A stretch of DNA of 64,000 nucleotides from Saccharomonospora azurea NA-128 (GCF_000231055.2 NZ_CM001466.1:2953608-3017607); one strand, 5' to 3'; shown: positions 54,870 to 64,000, counted from the stretch's first letter. A program made the numbers and translations. The notes: a model not told the origin generated them from the sequence alone.

Positions 54870-56861
54870 TTACCAGGGGATTCCCGGTATGTCGTCGTCG
54901 TCCGAGGGCTCCGTCGAGCCCTCGTCGTCGGCTCCGATGACGAGCGTGATGTTCTGATTCTTGGCGATCGAGTTACCGGCGGACGGGTTTGTGGCGATCA
55001 CCTTGCCCACCAGGTCGGAGTCGTCGGTGGTCTGGGTCTGCTGCGACGCGGTGCCGTTCCAGCCCTCGTCCTTCAGCGCCTTGACCGCCTCCTCGTAGGT
55101 CATGCCCGTGAGGTCGGGTAGCTCGATCTGGCTCTGGGAGCCGTTGGACACGCTCAGCACGACCGTCGAGCCGGTCTCCACGCTGCCGCCGTTGGGCTCC
55201 TGCGAGACCACGGTGCCCTCGGGTTTCTCGTGGTCGACGTCGTCGCGTTCCACGACGAGGTCAAGGCCCTCCAGAGTCGCCTTGGCCTCGTCGTAGGACT
55301 TGCCGGTCATGTTGGGCACCTGCACCATGTCGGGCTGCTTGCCGACCTTGATGCTCACCGAGTGCCCCGGCTCGACCTTCTTGTCCGCCTCCGGGCTTTG
55401 GCCGACCACCTTGCCGTACAGGTTCGGGTCGTCGACCTCCACCTCGTCGTAGTTCGGGTCGAGCGTGAGGTTGGCGTCCGCCAGCTCGGCCTTGGCCGCC
55501 TCGGGCGAGAGGCCGTTCAGGTCCGGAACGGAGACCTTGTTCGGCGCCGTGCCCACGCGGAGGAGGATTCGGGTGTCCAGGGCCACCTCCTCGCCCGGCG
55601 GGGGATCGGTCTCGATGACCTTGCCGATCTTGTCGGACGAGCACGGCGAATCGCCGGACGGAGGGTTGTCCAGGCAGATGACCGCTTCCTGGTCAATGTT
55701 GGTGAAGCCGTCCTCGCGCAGTTCCTGCTGCGCCTTCTCCACCCGCAGGTCCTGAACGTCGGGGATGACGGCCTGCTCCGGAGTGCCCTTGAAACCACCG
55801 TTGATCCACGTGATGAACGCCACGGCGCCGAGGGCGAGGAGGGTGAGCAGCACGGCCGTGATGGTGCGCCGTTTGCGGCGTTGCCGCGCCTCCTCGGCGG
55901 GATCGTCGTACGGCTCCGCCTCGTACGCGTCGTCGACGGGCTCGGGCTTGCGCGGTGCGTTGAGCACCTGGGTGCGCTCCTCCTCGACCGGAACGGCGCC
56001 CACCATCGGGGCGGCGGGCCGCTGACCCGAGAGGGTCCGCACCAGGTCCGACCGCATCTCCGCCGCCGACTGGTACCGCTCGGTCGTGCTCTTCGCCAGC
56101 GCCATCAACACCACGGCGTCCAGCTCGGGGCTCACCGCCGGATTCGACTCCGACGGCGCGTTCGGCGCTTCCCGGACGTGCTGGTAGGCCACCGCGACCG
56201 GAGAGTCACCGGTGAAGGGCGGCTCGCCGGTCACCAGCTCGTACAGCACGCAGCCCGCGGAGTACACGTCCGATCGCGCGTCGACCGTCTCGCCGCGCGC
56301 CTGCTCCGGCGAGAGGTACTGGGCCGTGCCGATGACCGCGGCCGTCTGCGTCATCGCCGCCTGACCGTCGTGCACCGCGCGCGCGATGCCGAAGTCCATG
56401 ACCTTCACCGCGCCGTTGCGCGTGATCATGACGTTGGCGGGCTTGACGTCGCGGTGGATGATGCCGTGGCGGTGGGAGAAGTCCAGGGCGGCGCAGACGT
56501 CGGCCATGACCTCCATGGCCCGCTTCTGCGGCATCGGCCCCTCGGTCTTCACGATGTCGCGCAGCGTCCGGCCCTCGACGTACTCCATGACGATGTAGGG
56601 CAGCGGGCCGTACTCGGTGTCCGCTTCCCCCGTGTCGTACACGGCCACGATCGCCGGGTGGTTCAGGGCAGCGGCGTTCTGCGCCTCCCGCCGGAAGCGC
56701 TCCTGGAACATGGGGTCGCGGGCGAGGTCGGCACGCAGGATCTTCACGGCCACTTCGCGGCCGAGTCGGGTGTCGTGACCGTGGTGGACCTCGGACATCC
56801 CGCCATAGCCGAGTGTGTCACCCAGCTCATAGCGGTTCGAGAGCAGTCGGGGTGCGCTCAT
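54870..56861 (-). CDS. pknB: Ser/Thr protein kinase PknB with PASTA repeats
   Basis: About 663 residues from the ATG at 56861; an ATG at 56879 adds six. The kinase domain (~10-275) has LGYGGMSEVHHGHDT (glycine loop), VAVKIL (lysine), HRDVKPANVM, DFGIAR and the TAAVIGTAQYLSPEQA activation loop with two candidate threonines. One transmembrane helix (TAVLLTLLALGAVAFITWI) is near 345. Four extracellular PASTA repeats follow (PDVQDLRVEKAQQ; PDLNGLSPEAAK; PNMTGKSYDEAK; PDLTGMTYEEAV), which bind muropeptides or lipid II. It phosphorylates CwlM, the MurJ pseudokinase and others in mycobacteria. Last gene of the fhaA-pknB transcript. Confidence 0.97.
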   Translation of the reverse strand: MSAPRLLSNRYELGDTLGYGGMSEVHHGHDTRLGREVAVKILRADLARDPMFQERFRREAQNAAALNHPAIVAVYDTGEADTEYGPLPYIVMEYVEGRTLRDIVKTEGPMPQKRAMEVMADVCAALDFSHRHGIIHRDVKPANVMITRNGAVKVMDFGIARAVHDGQAAMTQTAAVIGTAQYLSPEQARGETVDARSDVYSAGCVLYELVTGEPPFTGDSPVAVAYQHVREAPNAPSESNPAVSPELDAVVLMALAKSTTERYQSAAEMRSDLVRTLSGQRPAAPMVGAVPVEEERTQVLNAPRKPEPVDDAYEAEPYDDPAEEARQRRKRRTITAVLLTLLALGAVAFITWINGGFKGTPEQAVIPDVQDLRVEKAQQELREDGFTNIDQEAVICLDNPPSGDSPCSSDKIGKVIETDPPPGEEVALDTRILLRVGTAPNKVSVPDLNGLSPEAAKAELADANLTLDPNYDEVEVDDPNLYGKVVGQSPEADKKVEPGHSVSIKVGKQPDMVQVPNMTGKSYDEAKATLEGLDLVVERDDVDHEKPEGTVVSQEPNGGSVETGSTVVLSVSNGSQSQIELPDLTGMTYEEAVKALKDEGWNGTASQQTQTTDDSDLVGKVIATNPSAGNSIAKNQNITLVIGADDEGSTEPSDDDDIPGIPW

Positions 56862-56946
56862 TGCTCGGTGCCGTCCCATTCACTCGGTCTTCTACTCACG
56901 CCCGGCCTCTGGCCGGTCCGTGTCGCCAGTGCCGTGCCAACGACAT

Positions 56947-58185
56947 TCACCTGCGGTTCTCCATCGGGGGTGTGACCATCATGCCTTGCCCGCCGCCGCC
57001 ATCGGGTGACTCCACACCCGAGTGCGACCAGTTGGTGCCCATCGGAGCTCGGCTGTCGTCACCATCCGAGTCGCCCTTGCCCCAGACAGTGAGCGCGAGC
57101 ACCAGCACGACGATGATCACCAGGAGTACCGCGGCCACGGCCAGCAACGTCCACGCGGGCGCACGTCGTCGAGCCTGCCCCATCGGCATCGGCGGTGGTA
57201 CCGGCGACATCGACGGGCGTGAACCCGGTCCGATGGGACCGGAGTTCGGTGTCGGCGCCGCTGTCACCATCGGGGCACCCGGTGCGTACGGGGGGTTCGG
57301 GGGCACCGGGTGGGTGAGGTAACCGGCGGCGGCGAGCCTCGACGGCGGTGGGAGCGGATGTCCTGCCCGCACGGCCGCGACCGCGGACGCGAACTCGCCT
57401 CCGTTGGCGTATCGCTGTCGTGGGTCCTTGACGAGGGTAGCCTCGATGACGGCTCGTGCGCCCGGAGGAACGTCGGGCGGGAGCGGCGGCGCGACGTCCC
57501 TGATGTGCATCATCGCCACGCTCACCGCGTGCTCCGAGAGGAACGGTCGGTGGCCCGCGAGGCACTCGTATCCGCAGACGGCGAGGGAGTACACGTCGCT
57601 GGAGGGTTCCGCGTCGTGTCCCACCGCCTGTTCGGGGGCGATGTAGTGGGCGGTACCCATGACCATGCCGGAACGGGTCACGGGCGCCGCGTCGGCCGCC
57701 TTCGCGATGCCGAAGTCGGTGACCTTCACCTCGCCGGTGGGGGTGACCAGGATGTTCCCCGGTTTCACGTCCCGATGGACGAGGCCGCGCTCGTGCGCCG
57801 CCTGGAGCGCCCGCCCGGCCTGTTCGAGGATGTCGAGCGTGCGCTCGGGCGACAACCTGCCCTCGCGGGCGAGGATGGCCGCCAGCGGTTCGCCCTTGAC
57901 GAGCTCCATCACGAGGTAGGCGATGGAACCCTCGCCCGCGTCGGTCTCGCCGTAGTCGTGGACCGCCGCGATGCCGTGATGGTTCAGTGACGCCGTGGTG
58001 CGCGCCTCGGTCCTGAACCTGTGCAGAAACTCGGCGTCGCCGGACAGCTCGGCCTTCAGGATCTTCACGGCCACGGTGCGGTCGAGCCGGGTGTCATTGG
58101 CTTCCCACACCTCGCCCATGCCACCGACCGCGATGCGGTTGTCGAGTCGGTAGCGCTGTGCGAGCAGTTGCCCGGACGACAGCAT
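56947..58185 (-). CDS. pknA: Ser/Thr protein kinase PknA
   Basis: 412 residues from the ATG at 58185. The kinase domain has [30 protein letters not shown] and [10 protein letters not shown], with the [12 protein letters not shown] activation-segment end. A Pro-rich juxtamembrane part of ~65 residues precedes one transmembrane helix ([20 protein letters not shown]) and a short extracellular tail without PASTA repeats. It regulates cell shape and division with PknB. It follows pbpA with only three bases between. Confidence 0.96.
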   Translation of the reverse strand: MLSSGQLLAQRYRLDNRIAVGGMGEVWEANDTRLDRTVAVKILKAELSGDAEFLHRFRTEARTTASLNHHGIAAVHDYGETDAGEGSIAYLVMELVKGEPLAAILAREGRLSPERTLDILEQAGRALQAAHERGLVHRDVKPGNILVTPTGEVKVTDFGIAKAADAAPVTRSGMVMGTAHYIAPEQAVGHDAEPSSDVYSLAVCGYECLAGHRPFLSEHAVSVAMMHIRDVAPPLPPDVPPGARAVIEATLVKDPRQRYANGGEFASAVAAVRAGHPLPPPSRLAAAGYLTHPVPPNPPYAPGAPMVTAAPTPNSGPIGPGSRPSMSPVPPPMPMGQARRRAPAWTLLAVAAVLLVIIVVLVLALTVWGKGDSDGDDSRAPMGTNWSHSGVESPDGGGGQGMMVTPPMENRR

Positions 58186-58188
58186 GAC

Positions 58189-59658
58189 TCAGCCACCTCC
58201 GAGCGCGGCGGCGATGGCTGCGCGGCCGATCTCGGCCGCCACCCGGCCGCCGGTCGCCGCCAGCCCGTGGTCACCGCCGGACTCGACGATGACCGCGACG
58301 GCGACCTGCGGGTCGTCGTGCGGGGCGAAGGCGGTGTACCAGGCGTGCGGCGGGGTGCTCTTGGGGTCGGACCCGTGCTCGGCCGTGCCCGTCTTCGAGG
58401 CGATCTTGAGCGACGCGTCCTTGCCTCCGCCCTGCGTGTTGGCTTCCGAGGCGATCATCATGTCGGTGAGCACCTCGGCGTTGGCGGCGGACATGGCGGC
58501 GTCGCCGGTGAGCTCCTCCGGCGAGAACTCCTCGATCTCCGACAGGTCGGGGGCCAGCAGCTTGTTCACGAGCCGCGGTTTCATGGCCACCCCGTCGTTG
58601 GCGACGGTGGCGGAGAGCAGCGCCACCTGCAGCGGCGTCATGCGGACGTCGCGCTGGCCGATGCCGGTCTGGTAGAGCGCGGCGTCGCTTTCCATCTCAC
58701 CGAGGTCGGAGGGCACGACGCTCATGGGAATGGCGAGGTCGTCCATACCGACACCGAAGTTGGCGGCGGTCGCGCGCATCTTCTCGGCCCCGAGTTCGGC
58801 CGCGATCTCCGAGTACGCGGTGTTGCAGGAGTAGGCCAGCGCGTCCTTCAGCGTGTTGCCGGGGCAGGTCTGGCCGTTGTAGTTCTCCAGCGTCGTGGAC
58901 GTGCCCGGGAGTGTGACTCGCGCGTCGGGGGTGACCTTGGTGTCGGCCGATGCACCGTTTTCGAGGGCAGCCGCCGTCGTCAGGATCTTGAACGTCGAGC
59001 CCGGCGGATACGTCTCGCGGATCGCCCGGTTCAACATCGGGTTGTCCGGGTCGTCGGTGTAGTTCTTCCACGCCTCCTGCTGTTCGGGAGTGACGTGGGA
59101 CGCCAGGTCGCTGGGGTCGTACGACGGGGTGGAGACCATGGACAGGATGTCGCCCGTCTTCGGGTCGAGCGCGACGACGGCGCCCTTGTACCCGCGGTCG
59201 GTCATGATCTTGTACGCCGCCTCCTGCACCGCGGGCTGCACGGTGAGCTGGACGTTGCCGCCCCGCGGATCACGGCCGGTGATCATGTCGCTGAGCCGCC
59301 GCACCAGCAGCCGCGAGTCCGAACCGTTGAGGAACTCGTCGTAGGCCGCTTCGAGGCCGCCCGCGCCGTACACCACGGAGTAGTAACCCGTCACCGGCGC
59401 GTACATCGGCCCGTTGAGATAGGTGCGGCGGTAGTTGAAGGTGCTGTCGGTGGGCTTGACGCCCGCCAGGACCTGGCCCGCGTCGTCGGAGGTGATCTTG
59501 CCGCGTTCGCGCGAGTACTCGTCGTACAGCACGCGGTTGTTGCGGCCGTCGGTGCGGTAGTCCTCGGCCTTCACGACCTGGATGTACGTGGAGTTCGCGA
59601 GCAGCATGGCCACCATCACCAGCATGGCGACGCCGACCTTGCGTAGCGGTGTGTTCAC
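58189..59658 (-). CDS. pbpA: Class B penicillin-binding protein PbpA
   Basis: 489 residues, GTG start overlapping the rodA stop by four bases. One N-terminal membrane helix (GVAMLVMVAMLLANSTYIQV) is followed by a short non-catalytic domain and the transpeptidase domain. Active-site motifs: SxxK at S221-K224 (PGSTFK), SxN (YSCNTAY) and KTG (SKTGTAEHG). It cross-links peptidoglycan with the SEDS glycosyltransferase RodA encoded upstream. The order rodA-pbpA-pknA-pknB is conserved in actinobacteria. Confidence 0.96.
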   Translation of the reverse strand: MNTPLRKVGVAMLVMVAMLLANSTYIQVVKAEDYRTDGRNNRVLYDEYSRERGKITSDDAGQVLAGVKPTDSTFNYRRTYLNGPMYAPVTGYYSVVYGAGGLEAAYDEFLNGSDSRLLVRRLSDMITGRDPRGGNVQLTVQPAVQEAAYKIMTDRGYKGAVVALDPKTGDILSMVSTPSYDPSDLASHVTPEQQEAWKNYTDDPDNPMLNRAIRETYPPGSTFKILTTAAALENGASADTKVTPDARVTLPGTSTTLENYNGQTCPGNTLKDALAYSCNTAYSEIAAELGAEKMRATAANFGVGMDDLAIPMSVVPSDLGEMESDAALYQTGIGQRDVRMTPLQVALLSATVANDGVAMKPRLVNKLLAPDLSEIEEFSPEELTGDAAMSAANAEVLTDMMIASEANTQGGGKDASLKIASKTGTAEHGSDPKSTPPHAWYTAFAPHDDPQVAVAVIVESGGDHGLAATGGRVAAEIGRAAIAAALGGG

Positions 59659-61175
59659 GGACGCCTCCCCTCTTCGGGCGGCTGGGGCTGCGCCGGCCCG
59701 AGCGGCCCGGGCTCGGCCGGCGGGCGCTGCACCATCACCGTGTGCGCCTCGGCCAGCGGAGCCTGGGGTACGGGCTTCGGCTTGGCGGGTTGTTGGGGCC
59801 TGCGTGCGGCGTCGGAGATCCGGAGCAGCAGCGCCACCAGAGCGTAGTTGGCGAGCAATGACGATCCACCCGCCGAGAGGAACGGTGTGGTGACACCCGT
59901 CATCGGGATCAGCTTCGTCACACCACCGACGATCACGAACAGCTGCATCACGATCGCGAACGACAGGCCACCGCCGAGCAGCTTGCCGAACGTGTCACGC
60001 ACGGCGAGCGCGCTGCGCATGCCCCGCATGGCGAGCAGCAGGTAGATGACCAGTATCGCGCTCAGCCCTACCAGCCCGAGTTCCTCGCCGAGCGCGGCAC
60101 TGATGAAGTCGGTGTGCGATTCGGGCACCGTGTCGGGGCGGCCGAGCCCCAGCCCGGTGCCGAACATCCCGCCCGTGCCGAGACCGAAGAGGCCCTGTGC
60201 GATCTGGTAGCCACCACCGGCGTCGTGGTAGGTCTCCAGCGGGTCGATCCAGTTTGCCACCCGCTGCTGCACGTGGGTGAACAGCGAGTACGCGATGATG
60301 CCGCCGACGGCGAACATGCTCACGCCGAGCACCACCCAGATGATGCGTTCGGTGGCGACGTACAGCATCACCAGGACGATGCCGAAGAACAGCAGCGCCG
60401 TACCCAGGTCCTTCTCGAACACCAGGATGCCGAGGCAGGCCACGGCCGCGATGATGATCGGCCCGAGGTCGCGCGCTCGCGGGAACTCCACACCGAGCAC
60501 CCGCTTGCCCGCGGTCATGAAGAGATCCCGCTTCGACACCAGGAACGACGCGAAGAAGATCATCAGCAGGATCTTGGCGAACTCACCGGGCTGGATCGAG
60601 AAGCCGGGGAGCTTCAGCCACACCTTCGCGCCGTTGACCTCGGACATCGAGCTGGGCAGCACCGCGGGCAGGGCGAGCGCCACGATGCCCACGAGGCCGC
60701 AGGTGTAGGCGTAGCGGGTGAGCTTGCGGTGGTCCTTGATCAGGATCAGCACGGCGAGGAAGAACGCCAGCGCGACGACGGTGAAGAGGACCTGACGCGG
60801 CGCGTGGGGCGCGTACTCCTGACCCCGGGCGAGCGCGACCCGGGCCTCGGCGAGGTCGATCCTGTGGATGATCACCAAGCCGAGCCCGTTGAGCAGGGCC
60901 ACGCACGGGAGGATCAATGGGTCGGCGTAGGGCGCCCACCGCCGCACGGCGACGTGGGCGACGCTGAAGATGGCGAGGTACGCGAGCCCGTACCAGAGCA
61001 CCGACCAGGACAGCTCCTGCTCCTGGTTCGCCTGCACGAGGACGAACGCGAACGTCACGATGAACGCCGAGAACGCCAGGAGGAGGAGTTCGGTGCTCCG
61101 CCTTGTCGGCAGCTCACGCGGCGGGTTCGTGGTGTACTGAGCCGCCGCGCTGGGGGTACCTGCGGGCTGCGCCAT
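59655..61175 (-). CDS. rodA: SEDS peptidoglycan glycosyltransferase RodA
   Basis: 506 residues, ATG start, overlapping pstP by one base. About 12 membrane helices. SEDS signatures: GAKVWLKLPGFSIQPGEFAK near residue 190, GIPMTGVTTPFLSAGGSS-type GVTTPFLSAGGSSLLANY near the C-terminal part, and the VANWIDPLETYHDAGGGYQI loop followed by GLFGLGTGGMFGTGLG and PESHTDFISAALGEE. It polymerises lipid II into glycan strands together with PbpA. The last ~50 residues are a Pro/Gln-rich cytoplasmic tail. Confidence 0.95.
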   Translation of the reverse strand: MAQPAGTPSAAAQYTTNPPRELPTRRSTELLLLAFSAFIVTFAFVLVQANQEQELSWSVLWYGLAYLAIFSVAHVAVRRWAPYADPLILPCVALLNGLGLVIIHRIDLAEARVALARGQEYAPHAPRQVLFTVVALAFFLAVLILIKDHRKLTRYAYTCGLVGIVALALPAVLPSSMSEVNGAKVWLKLPGFSIQPGEFAKILLMIFFASFLVSKRDLFMTAGKRVLGVEFPRARDLGPIIIAAVACLGILVFEKDLGTALLFFGIVLVMLYVATERIIWVVLGVSMFAVGGIIAYSLFTHVQQRVANWIDPLETYHDAGGGYQIAQGLFGLGTGGMFGTGLGLGRPDTVPESHTDFISAALGEELGLVGLSAILVIYLLLAMRGMRSALAVRDTFGKLLGGGLSFAIVMQLFVIVGGVTKLIPMTGVTTPFLSAGGSSLLANYALVALLLRISDAARRPQQPAKPKPVPQAPLAEAHTVMVQRPPAEPGPLGPAQPQPPEEGRRP

Positions 61176-62605
61176 CAGTTACCGCCTGAGCTGGGCGCCG
61201 GGCGGCAGTCCACGCCCGGACGCTGCCCGCCCTCGTTCCGTCCCGCAGTCGTGTCGGTCGGTTGACCCGCGTCGGAGTCCGGCTTCGCCCCGTCGGACGA
61301 CTCGTGCGACGCGCCGCCCTGTTCGACCCCGCCGAGCCCGCCGCCCTGGGCCTGGTCGGACTCGTCGTCGCAGATTTCGAGCAGGTTGTTGCGGCGCAGC
61401 GTGTTGAGGTACTGCCGCGCGTCCTCGAGGCCTTCGCGCTTGACGCCGTTGGTCACGGCGGCACGAGCGTCCTGCTGGAGGTCCGACAGGCGCAGCGGCT
61501 CGCACAGCGACGCGTTGGGCGGGCACGAGTTCTCGGCCTTCTTCTGCAGGTCCAGACCGAGAATGCTGCCTGGGACACCCTGGTAGACGACGACCTCGTC
61601 GTACTCGTCGACGCCCACGTAGTACTGCCGCAGAACGAAGTACCGGGTGGCGAACGCTGCCGCGGCCAGCAGCACGAGAGCGAGTCCGAATGCCAGGAGC
61701 AGGCGGACCCGCTTACGCCTCTTGGCTTTTGGGTCGGGAGGTGTCTCCAGCTGTTCGGTCTGCGTGGGCTGCGGCGGCGGGGGCGGCGCGGTCAGCGCCC
61801 GGGCCCGAGCCGCCGGGGAGTCGCCCTGCGGACCTTCGTCGGAGCCGTCACCGGCCGCGCCCCCGACGATGGGGGCGTCCTCGCCGAAGTCGACGTCCAC
61901 GACGTCGGCGATGATGACCGTCACGTTGTCGGTGCCGCCGCCCTTGAGCGCCAGCTCGATCATCCGGTCCGCGCACTCCTGAGGGTCGGGAATGCGCAGC
62001 GCCTCGGCGAGCGTCTCGTTGCTCACCATGCCCGACAGCCCGTCGGAGCACAGCAGGTAACGGTCGCCCGCGCGGGCTTCCCGCACCGTGACGCTCGGTT
62101 CGACCTCGTGGCCGGTGAGCGCCTTCAGCAGCAGGGAACGCTGGGGGTGGGTCGCCGCCTCCTCCTCCGTGATCCGCCCTTGCTCCAGCAGCTCGTTGAC
62201 GAAGCTGTCGTCGCGGGTGATCTGGGAGAACTGCCCGTTGCGGAGCAGGTAGGCACGCGAGTCGCCGACGTGTACGAGACCCAGCCGGGAGCCGGAGAAC
62301 AACACCGCGGTGAGCGTCGTCCCCATCCCGTCGAGGTCGGGATCGTTGGCGACCAGTTCGGAGATCGCCTGGTTCCCCTGGTTGACGGCGTCGCGCAGCT
62401 GGGTCACCAGGTCGTCGCCGGGCTCGTCGTCGTCGAGGTGAGCCAAGGCGGCGATGACCACCTTGCTGGCCACCTCACCGGCGGCGTGGCCGCCCATACC
62501 GTCGGCGAGGGCGAGCAGACGAGGGCCGGCATACACGGAGTCCTGGTTGTTGGAACGAACCAGGCCCCGGTCGCTGCGGGCCGCATAGCGTAGGACGAGA
62601 GTCAT
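61175..62605 (-). CDS. pstP: PP2C-family Ser/Thr phosphatase PstP
   Basis: 476 residues, ATG start, overlapping fhaB by four bases. The PP2C domain (residues 1-235) has RSNNQDSVYA, LALADGMGGHAAGEVAS, GTTLTAVLF, VGDSRAYLLRNG, CSDGLSGMVSNE and GTDNVTVIIADV, including all the metal-binding aspartates. A Pro-rich linker precedes one transmembrane helix (LLLAFGLALVLLAAAAFATR, near 305) and an extracellular domain of ~150 residues with a cysteine pair. It reverses PknA/PknB phosphorylation. Confidence 0.96.
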   Translation of the reverse strand: MTLVLRYAARSDRGLVRSNNQDSVYAGPRLLALADGMGGHAAGEVASKVVIAALAHLDDDEPGDDLVTQLRDAVNQGNQAISELVANDPDLDGMGTTLTAVLFSGSRLGLVHVGDSRAYLLRNGQFSQITRDDSFVNELLEQGRITEEEAATHPQRSLLLKALTGHEVEPSVTVREARAGDRYLLCSDGLSGMVSNETLAEALRIPDPQECADRMIELALKGGGTDNVTVIIADVVDVDFGEDAPIVGGAAGDGSDEGPQGDSPAARARALTAPPPPPQPTQTEQLETPPDPKAKRRKRVRLLLAFGLALVLLAAAAFATRYFVLRQYYVGVDEYDEVVVYQGVPGSILGLDLQKKAENSCPPNASLCEPLRLSDLQQDARAAVTNGVKREGLEDARQYLNTLRRNNLLEICDDESDQAQGGGLGGVEQGGASHESSDGAKPDSDAGQPTDTTAGRNEGGQRPGVDCRPAPSSGGN

Positions 62606-63072
62606 GGGCGAAGCTCGATCACCGTCTTGCCTATCCGGATGGGGACACCGAGTGGGACTCGGAGGGGTGCAGTGACCTTAGCCCGGTCGAGGAAGGTGCC
62701 GTTGGTCGAGCCCAGGTCTTCGACGTACCACTCGTCGCCTCGCAGTGACAGGCGGGCGTGCCGTGTCGAGGCGTAGTCGTCGTCGAGGACGAGAGTCGAG
62801 TCGTCGGCCCGCCCGATCAGGATCGGCCTGCCGTCCAGGGCGATGCGCGTGCCGGCCAGCGCCCCGTGGGTGACCACCAGTTGCCGGGGCAGCTTGTTCC
62901 TGCCCCGTAGTGGCTTCTTCTCCTTGTTCCCGCGGCGGAGGCTGGGCACGTTGACCCGCAGCCCCGACGCCGCGTAGAGGTCCGAGCGCACCACGCGCAG
63001 CGCGGCGAACACGAACATCCAGAGCAGGACGAGGAATCCCACTCTGGTGAGTTGTACGACCAGCTCTGGCAC
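62602..63072 (-). CDS. fhaB: FHA-domain protein FhaB (FipA)
   Basis: About 156 residues. The start is probably the GTG at 63072, giving an N-terminal membrane helix (VGFLVLLWMFVFAALRVVRS). The FHA domain is at residues ~85-150 with IALDGRPILIGRADDSTLVL, DDYASTRHARLSLRGDEWYV and DLGSTNGTFLD, all of the phosphothreonine-binding positions. In mycobacteria it links PknA phosphorylation to FtsZ, FtsQ and division under oxidative stress. Confidence 0.93.
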   Translation of the reverse strand: MPELVVQLTRVGFLVLLWMFVFAALRVVRSDLYAASGLRVNVPSLRRGNKEKKPLRGRNKLPRQLVVTHGALAGTRIALDGRPILIGRADDSTLVLDDDYASTRHARLSLRGDEWYVEDLGSTNGTFLDRAKVTAPLRVPLGVPIRIGKTVIELRP

Positions 63073-63267
63073 CGGTTGTGTCAGCTCCCGCCTTCTCGCG
63101 CCCAACCTCTGGCGCCCATCGTCGTACGACCGTCCGCCGTGCGACTCATCGGCTCCACAGGTCACCCCGTGTGGCCGTCATTATGCGGGACACGCGTGTG
63201 GTTACCGTGCGGGACGCCGAAAGTCGTCGGTGGTCGGTCGGCTCCGCTCGTCGGACGCTCGCCGGAC

Positions 63268-64000
63268 TCAGCCCTGGGTGCGGAACACCAGGGAGGAGTG
63301 GCCGACCCTGATCACGTCGCCGTCGGCGAGCTGCCAGGTCTGCACCGGCGTGCCGTTGACCGTGGTGCCGTTGGTGGAGCCGATGTCGGCCAGCGTGGCG
63401 CTCTGCCCGTCCCACGTGATCTCGAGGTGGCGGCGGGAGACACCGGTGTCCGGCAGCCGGAAGTCCGCGTCCTGACCGCGGCCGATCACGTTGCCGCCCT
63501 GCTTCAGCGAGTAGGTCCGGTTGGAGCCGTCGTCGAGCTGCAGCATCGCGCTGAGCGGCCGGTTCGCGGGAGGCATGCCACCGGGGTAGCCGCCCTGCTG
63601 CGCGTAGGGGTCGGCGCCCGGCGCGGGAGCCTGTGCGGGGTAGCCGGCGGGCGGGCTCGGCGGCGCCGCGTAGCCCTGGTCGTAGGCGGGCTGGCCGGTC
63701 GGCGTCGGCTGACCGTATCCCTGGTCGTACCCGGGCTGGCCGTAGCCCTGGTCGTAGCCGCCGGGCTGACCCGGCTGACCGTAACCCTGGTCGTACCCCG
63801 GTTGCCCGTAGCCCTGGTCGTACCCAGGCTGGCCATAGCCCTGGTCGTAGCCCTGCTGGCCATAGCCTTGGTCGTACCCCTGCTGACCGTATCCCTGGTC
63901 GTAGCCCTGCTGGCCGTAACCCTGGTCGTAGCCGCCGGGCTGGCCGGGTTGGCCGGGTTGACCGTATCCCTGGTCGTAACCGGGCTGTCCCTGTCCGTAG
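63268..64000 (-). CDS. fhaA: FHA-domain protein FhaA (5' part outside the window)
   Basis: C-terminal ~243 residues of FhaA; the frame stays open to the window edge, and the DUF3662 N-terminal domain lies beyond. Residues visible: a Tyr/Gly/Gln/Pro-rich stretch with ten copies of YDQGY, an Ala/Pro linker, then the FHA domain: [49 protein letters not shown] and [15 protein letters not shown] at the end. In mycobacteria the FHA domain binds the phosphorylated pseudokinase of MviN and so restrains peptidoglycan export. 195 bases separate it from fhaB. Confidence 0.93.
   Translation of the reverse strand, partial: YGQGQPGYDQGYGQPGQPGQPGGYDQGYGQQGYDQGYGQQGYDQGYGQQGYDQGYGQPGYDQGYGQPGYDQGYGQPGQPGGYDQGYGQPGYDQGYGQPTPTGQPAYDQGYAAPPSPPAGYPAQAPAPGADPYAQQGGYPGGMPPANRPLSAMLQLDDGSNRTYSLKQGGNVIGRGQDADFRLPDTGVSRRHLEITWDGQSATLADIGSTNGTTVNGTPVQTWQLADGDVIRVGHSSLVFRTQG
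63600..64000 (-). repeat. YDQGY tandem repeat in fhaA
   Basis: On the minus strand, 24-base units encode (Q/P/G)GYDQGYGQ. Ten YDQGY copies are seen within the window, some separated by PGQPGQ spacers. The repeat may continue past the window edge. DNA units vary at third positions, so selection seems to act on the protein. Confidence 0.9.

Noticed and set aside
63600-64000. Short regular repeats as a possible CRISPR array
   Set aside because: The units translate in one frame into YDQGYGQ repeats joined to the FHA domain and there are no unique spacers.

Overview
The window is a GC-rich actinobacterial chromosome segment that spans the replication origin. Gene content and order (murJ, sigM, trxBA, cwlM, parB-parA, rsmG, jag, yidC, yidD, rnpA, rpmH, dnaA, oriC, dnaN, gnd, recF, dciA, gyrB-gyrA, tRNA-Ile, tRNA-Ala, ppiA, crgA, pabA, pknB-pknA-pbpA-rodA-pstP-fhaB-fhaA) follow the origin region of Mycobacterium and its relatives. 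A short-form gnd between dnaN and recF, the proline-rich DnaA linker, the class E sortase and the accessory genes suggest a Pseudonocardiaceae member such as Saccharomonospora. The genus is an inference from content only; no database was searched.

Layout. 1-8 kb: a cell-envelope and redox block on the plus strand: MurJ (5' end outside the window), a separately encoded pseudokinase, SigM and its anti-sigma factor, TrxB/TrxA behind a SigR/SigH-type promoter, and CwlM. 8-11.3 kb: a GNAT acetyltransferase, a PLP aminotransferase and a Ddl-type ATP-grasp ligase. 11.4-16.7 kb: on the minus strand, ParA/ParB, RsmG, Jag, YidC, YidD, RnpA and L34, with three parS sites. 17.3-29.6 kb: on the plus strand, DnaA, oriC with about 17 DnaA-box-like sequences, DnaN, Gnd, RecF, DciA, GyrB, GyrA and a DUF3566 membrane protein. 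29.6-48.4 kb: tRNA-Ile and tRNA-Ala embedded in accessory genes. These include a calcium/proton antiporter, a GvpU-like gene, a CsbD-like gene, a three-gene set (Asp-rich heptad-repeat protein, JmjC/cupin oxygenase, Sucrase/ferredoxin-like protein), a hexuronate/aldonate catabolic cluster with an IclR regulator, an ECF42-type sigma factor with its DGPF partner, a tandem-MerR regulator, and several DUF proteins. 48.4-54.8 kb: the conserved ppiA, rhomboid, PH-domain, crgA, sortase and pabA region, interrupted by a decayed TetR/transporter remnant. 54.9-64 kb: on the minus strand, the Ser/Thr kinase and elongation cluster from fhaA to pknB; fhaA runs off the window end.

How it fits together. The two ends carry complementary parts of one known actinobacterial circuit: PknB/PstP signalling acting on CwlM, on the MurJ-associated pseudokinase and on FhaA to tune peptidoglycan precursor synthesis and export. 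The centre holds initiation (DnaA, oriC, DciA), the clamp, gyrase, and the ParABS segregation system. Perfect DnaA boxes also occur in pairs outside oriC: in an 18-bp-arm hairpin after cwlM, inside the 5' end of dciA, and over the start codon of the PH-domain gene. The least explained local system is the Asp-heptad protein / JmjC oxygenase / ferredoxin-like set at 32.7-35.0 kb. Three degraded loci are visible: a SnoaL-like remnant beside tRNA-Ile, a frameshifted TetR gene, and the C-terminal stub of a membrane protein next to it.
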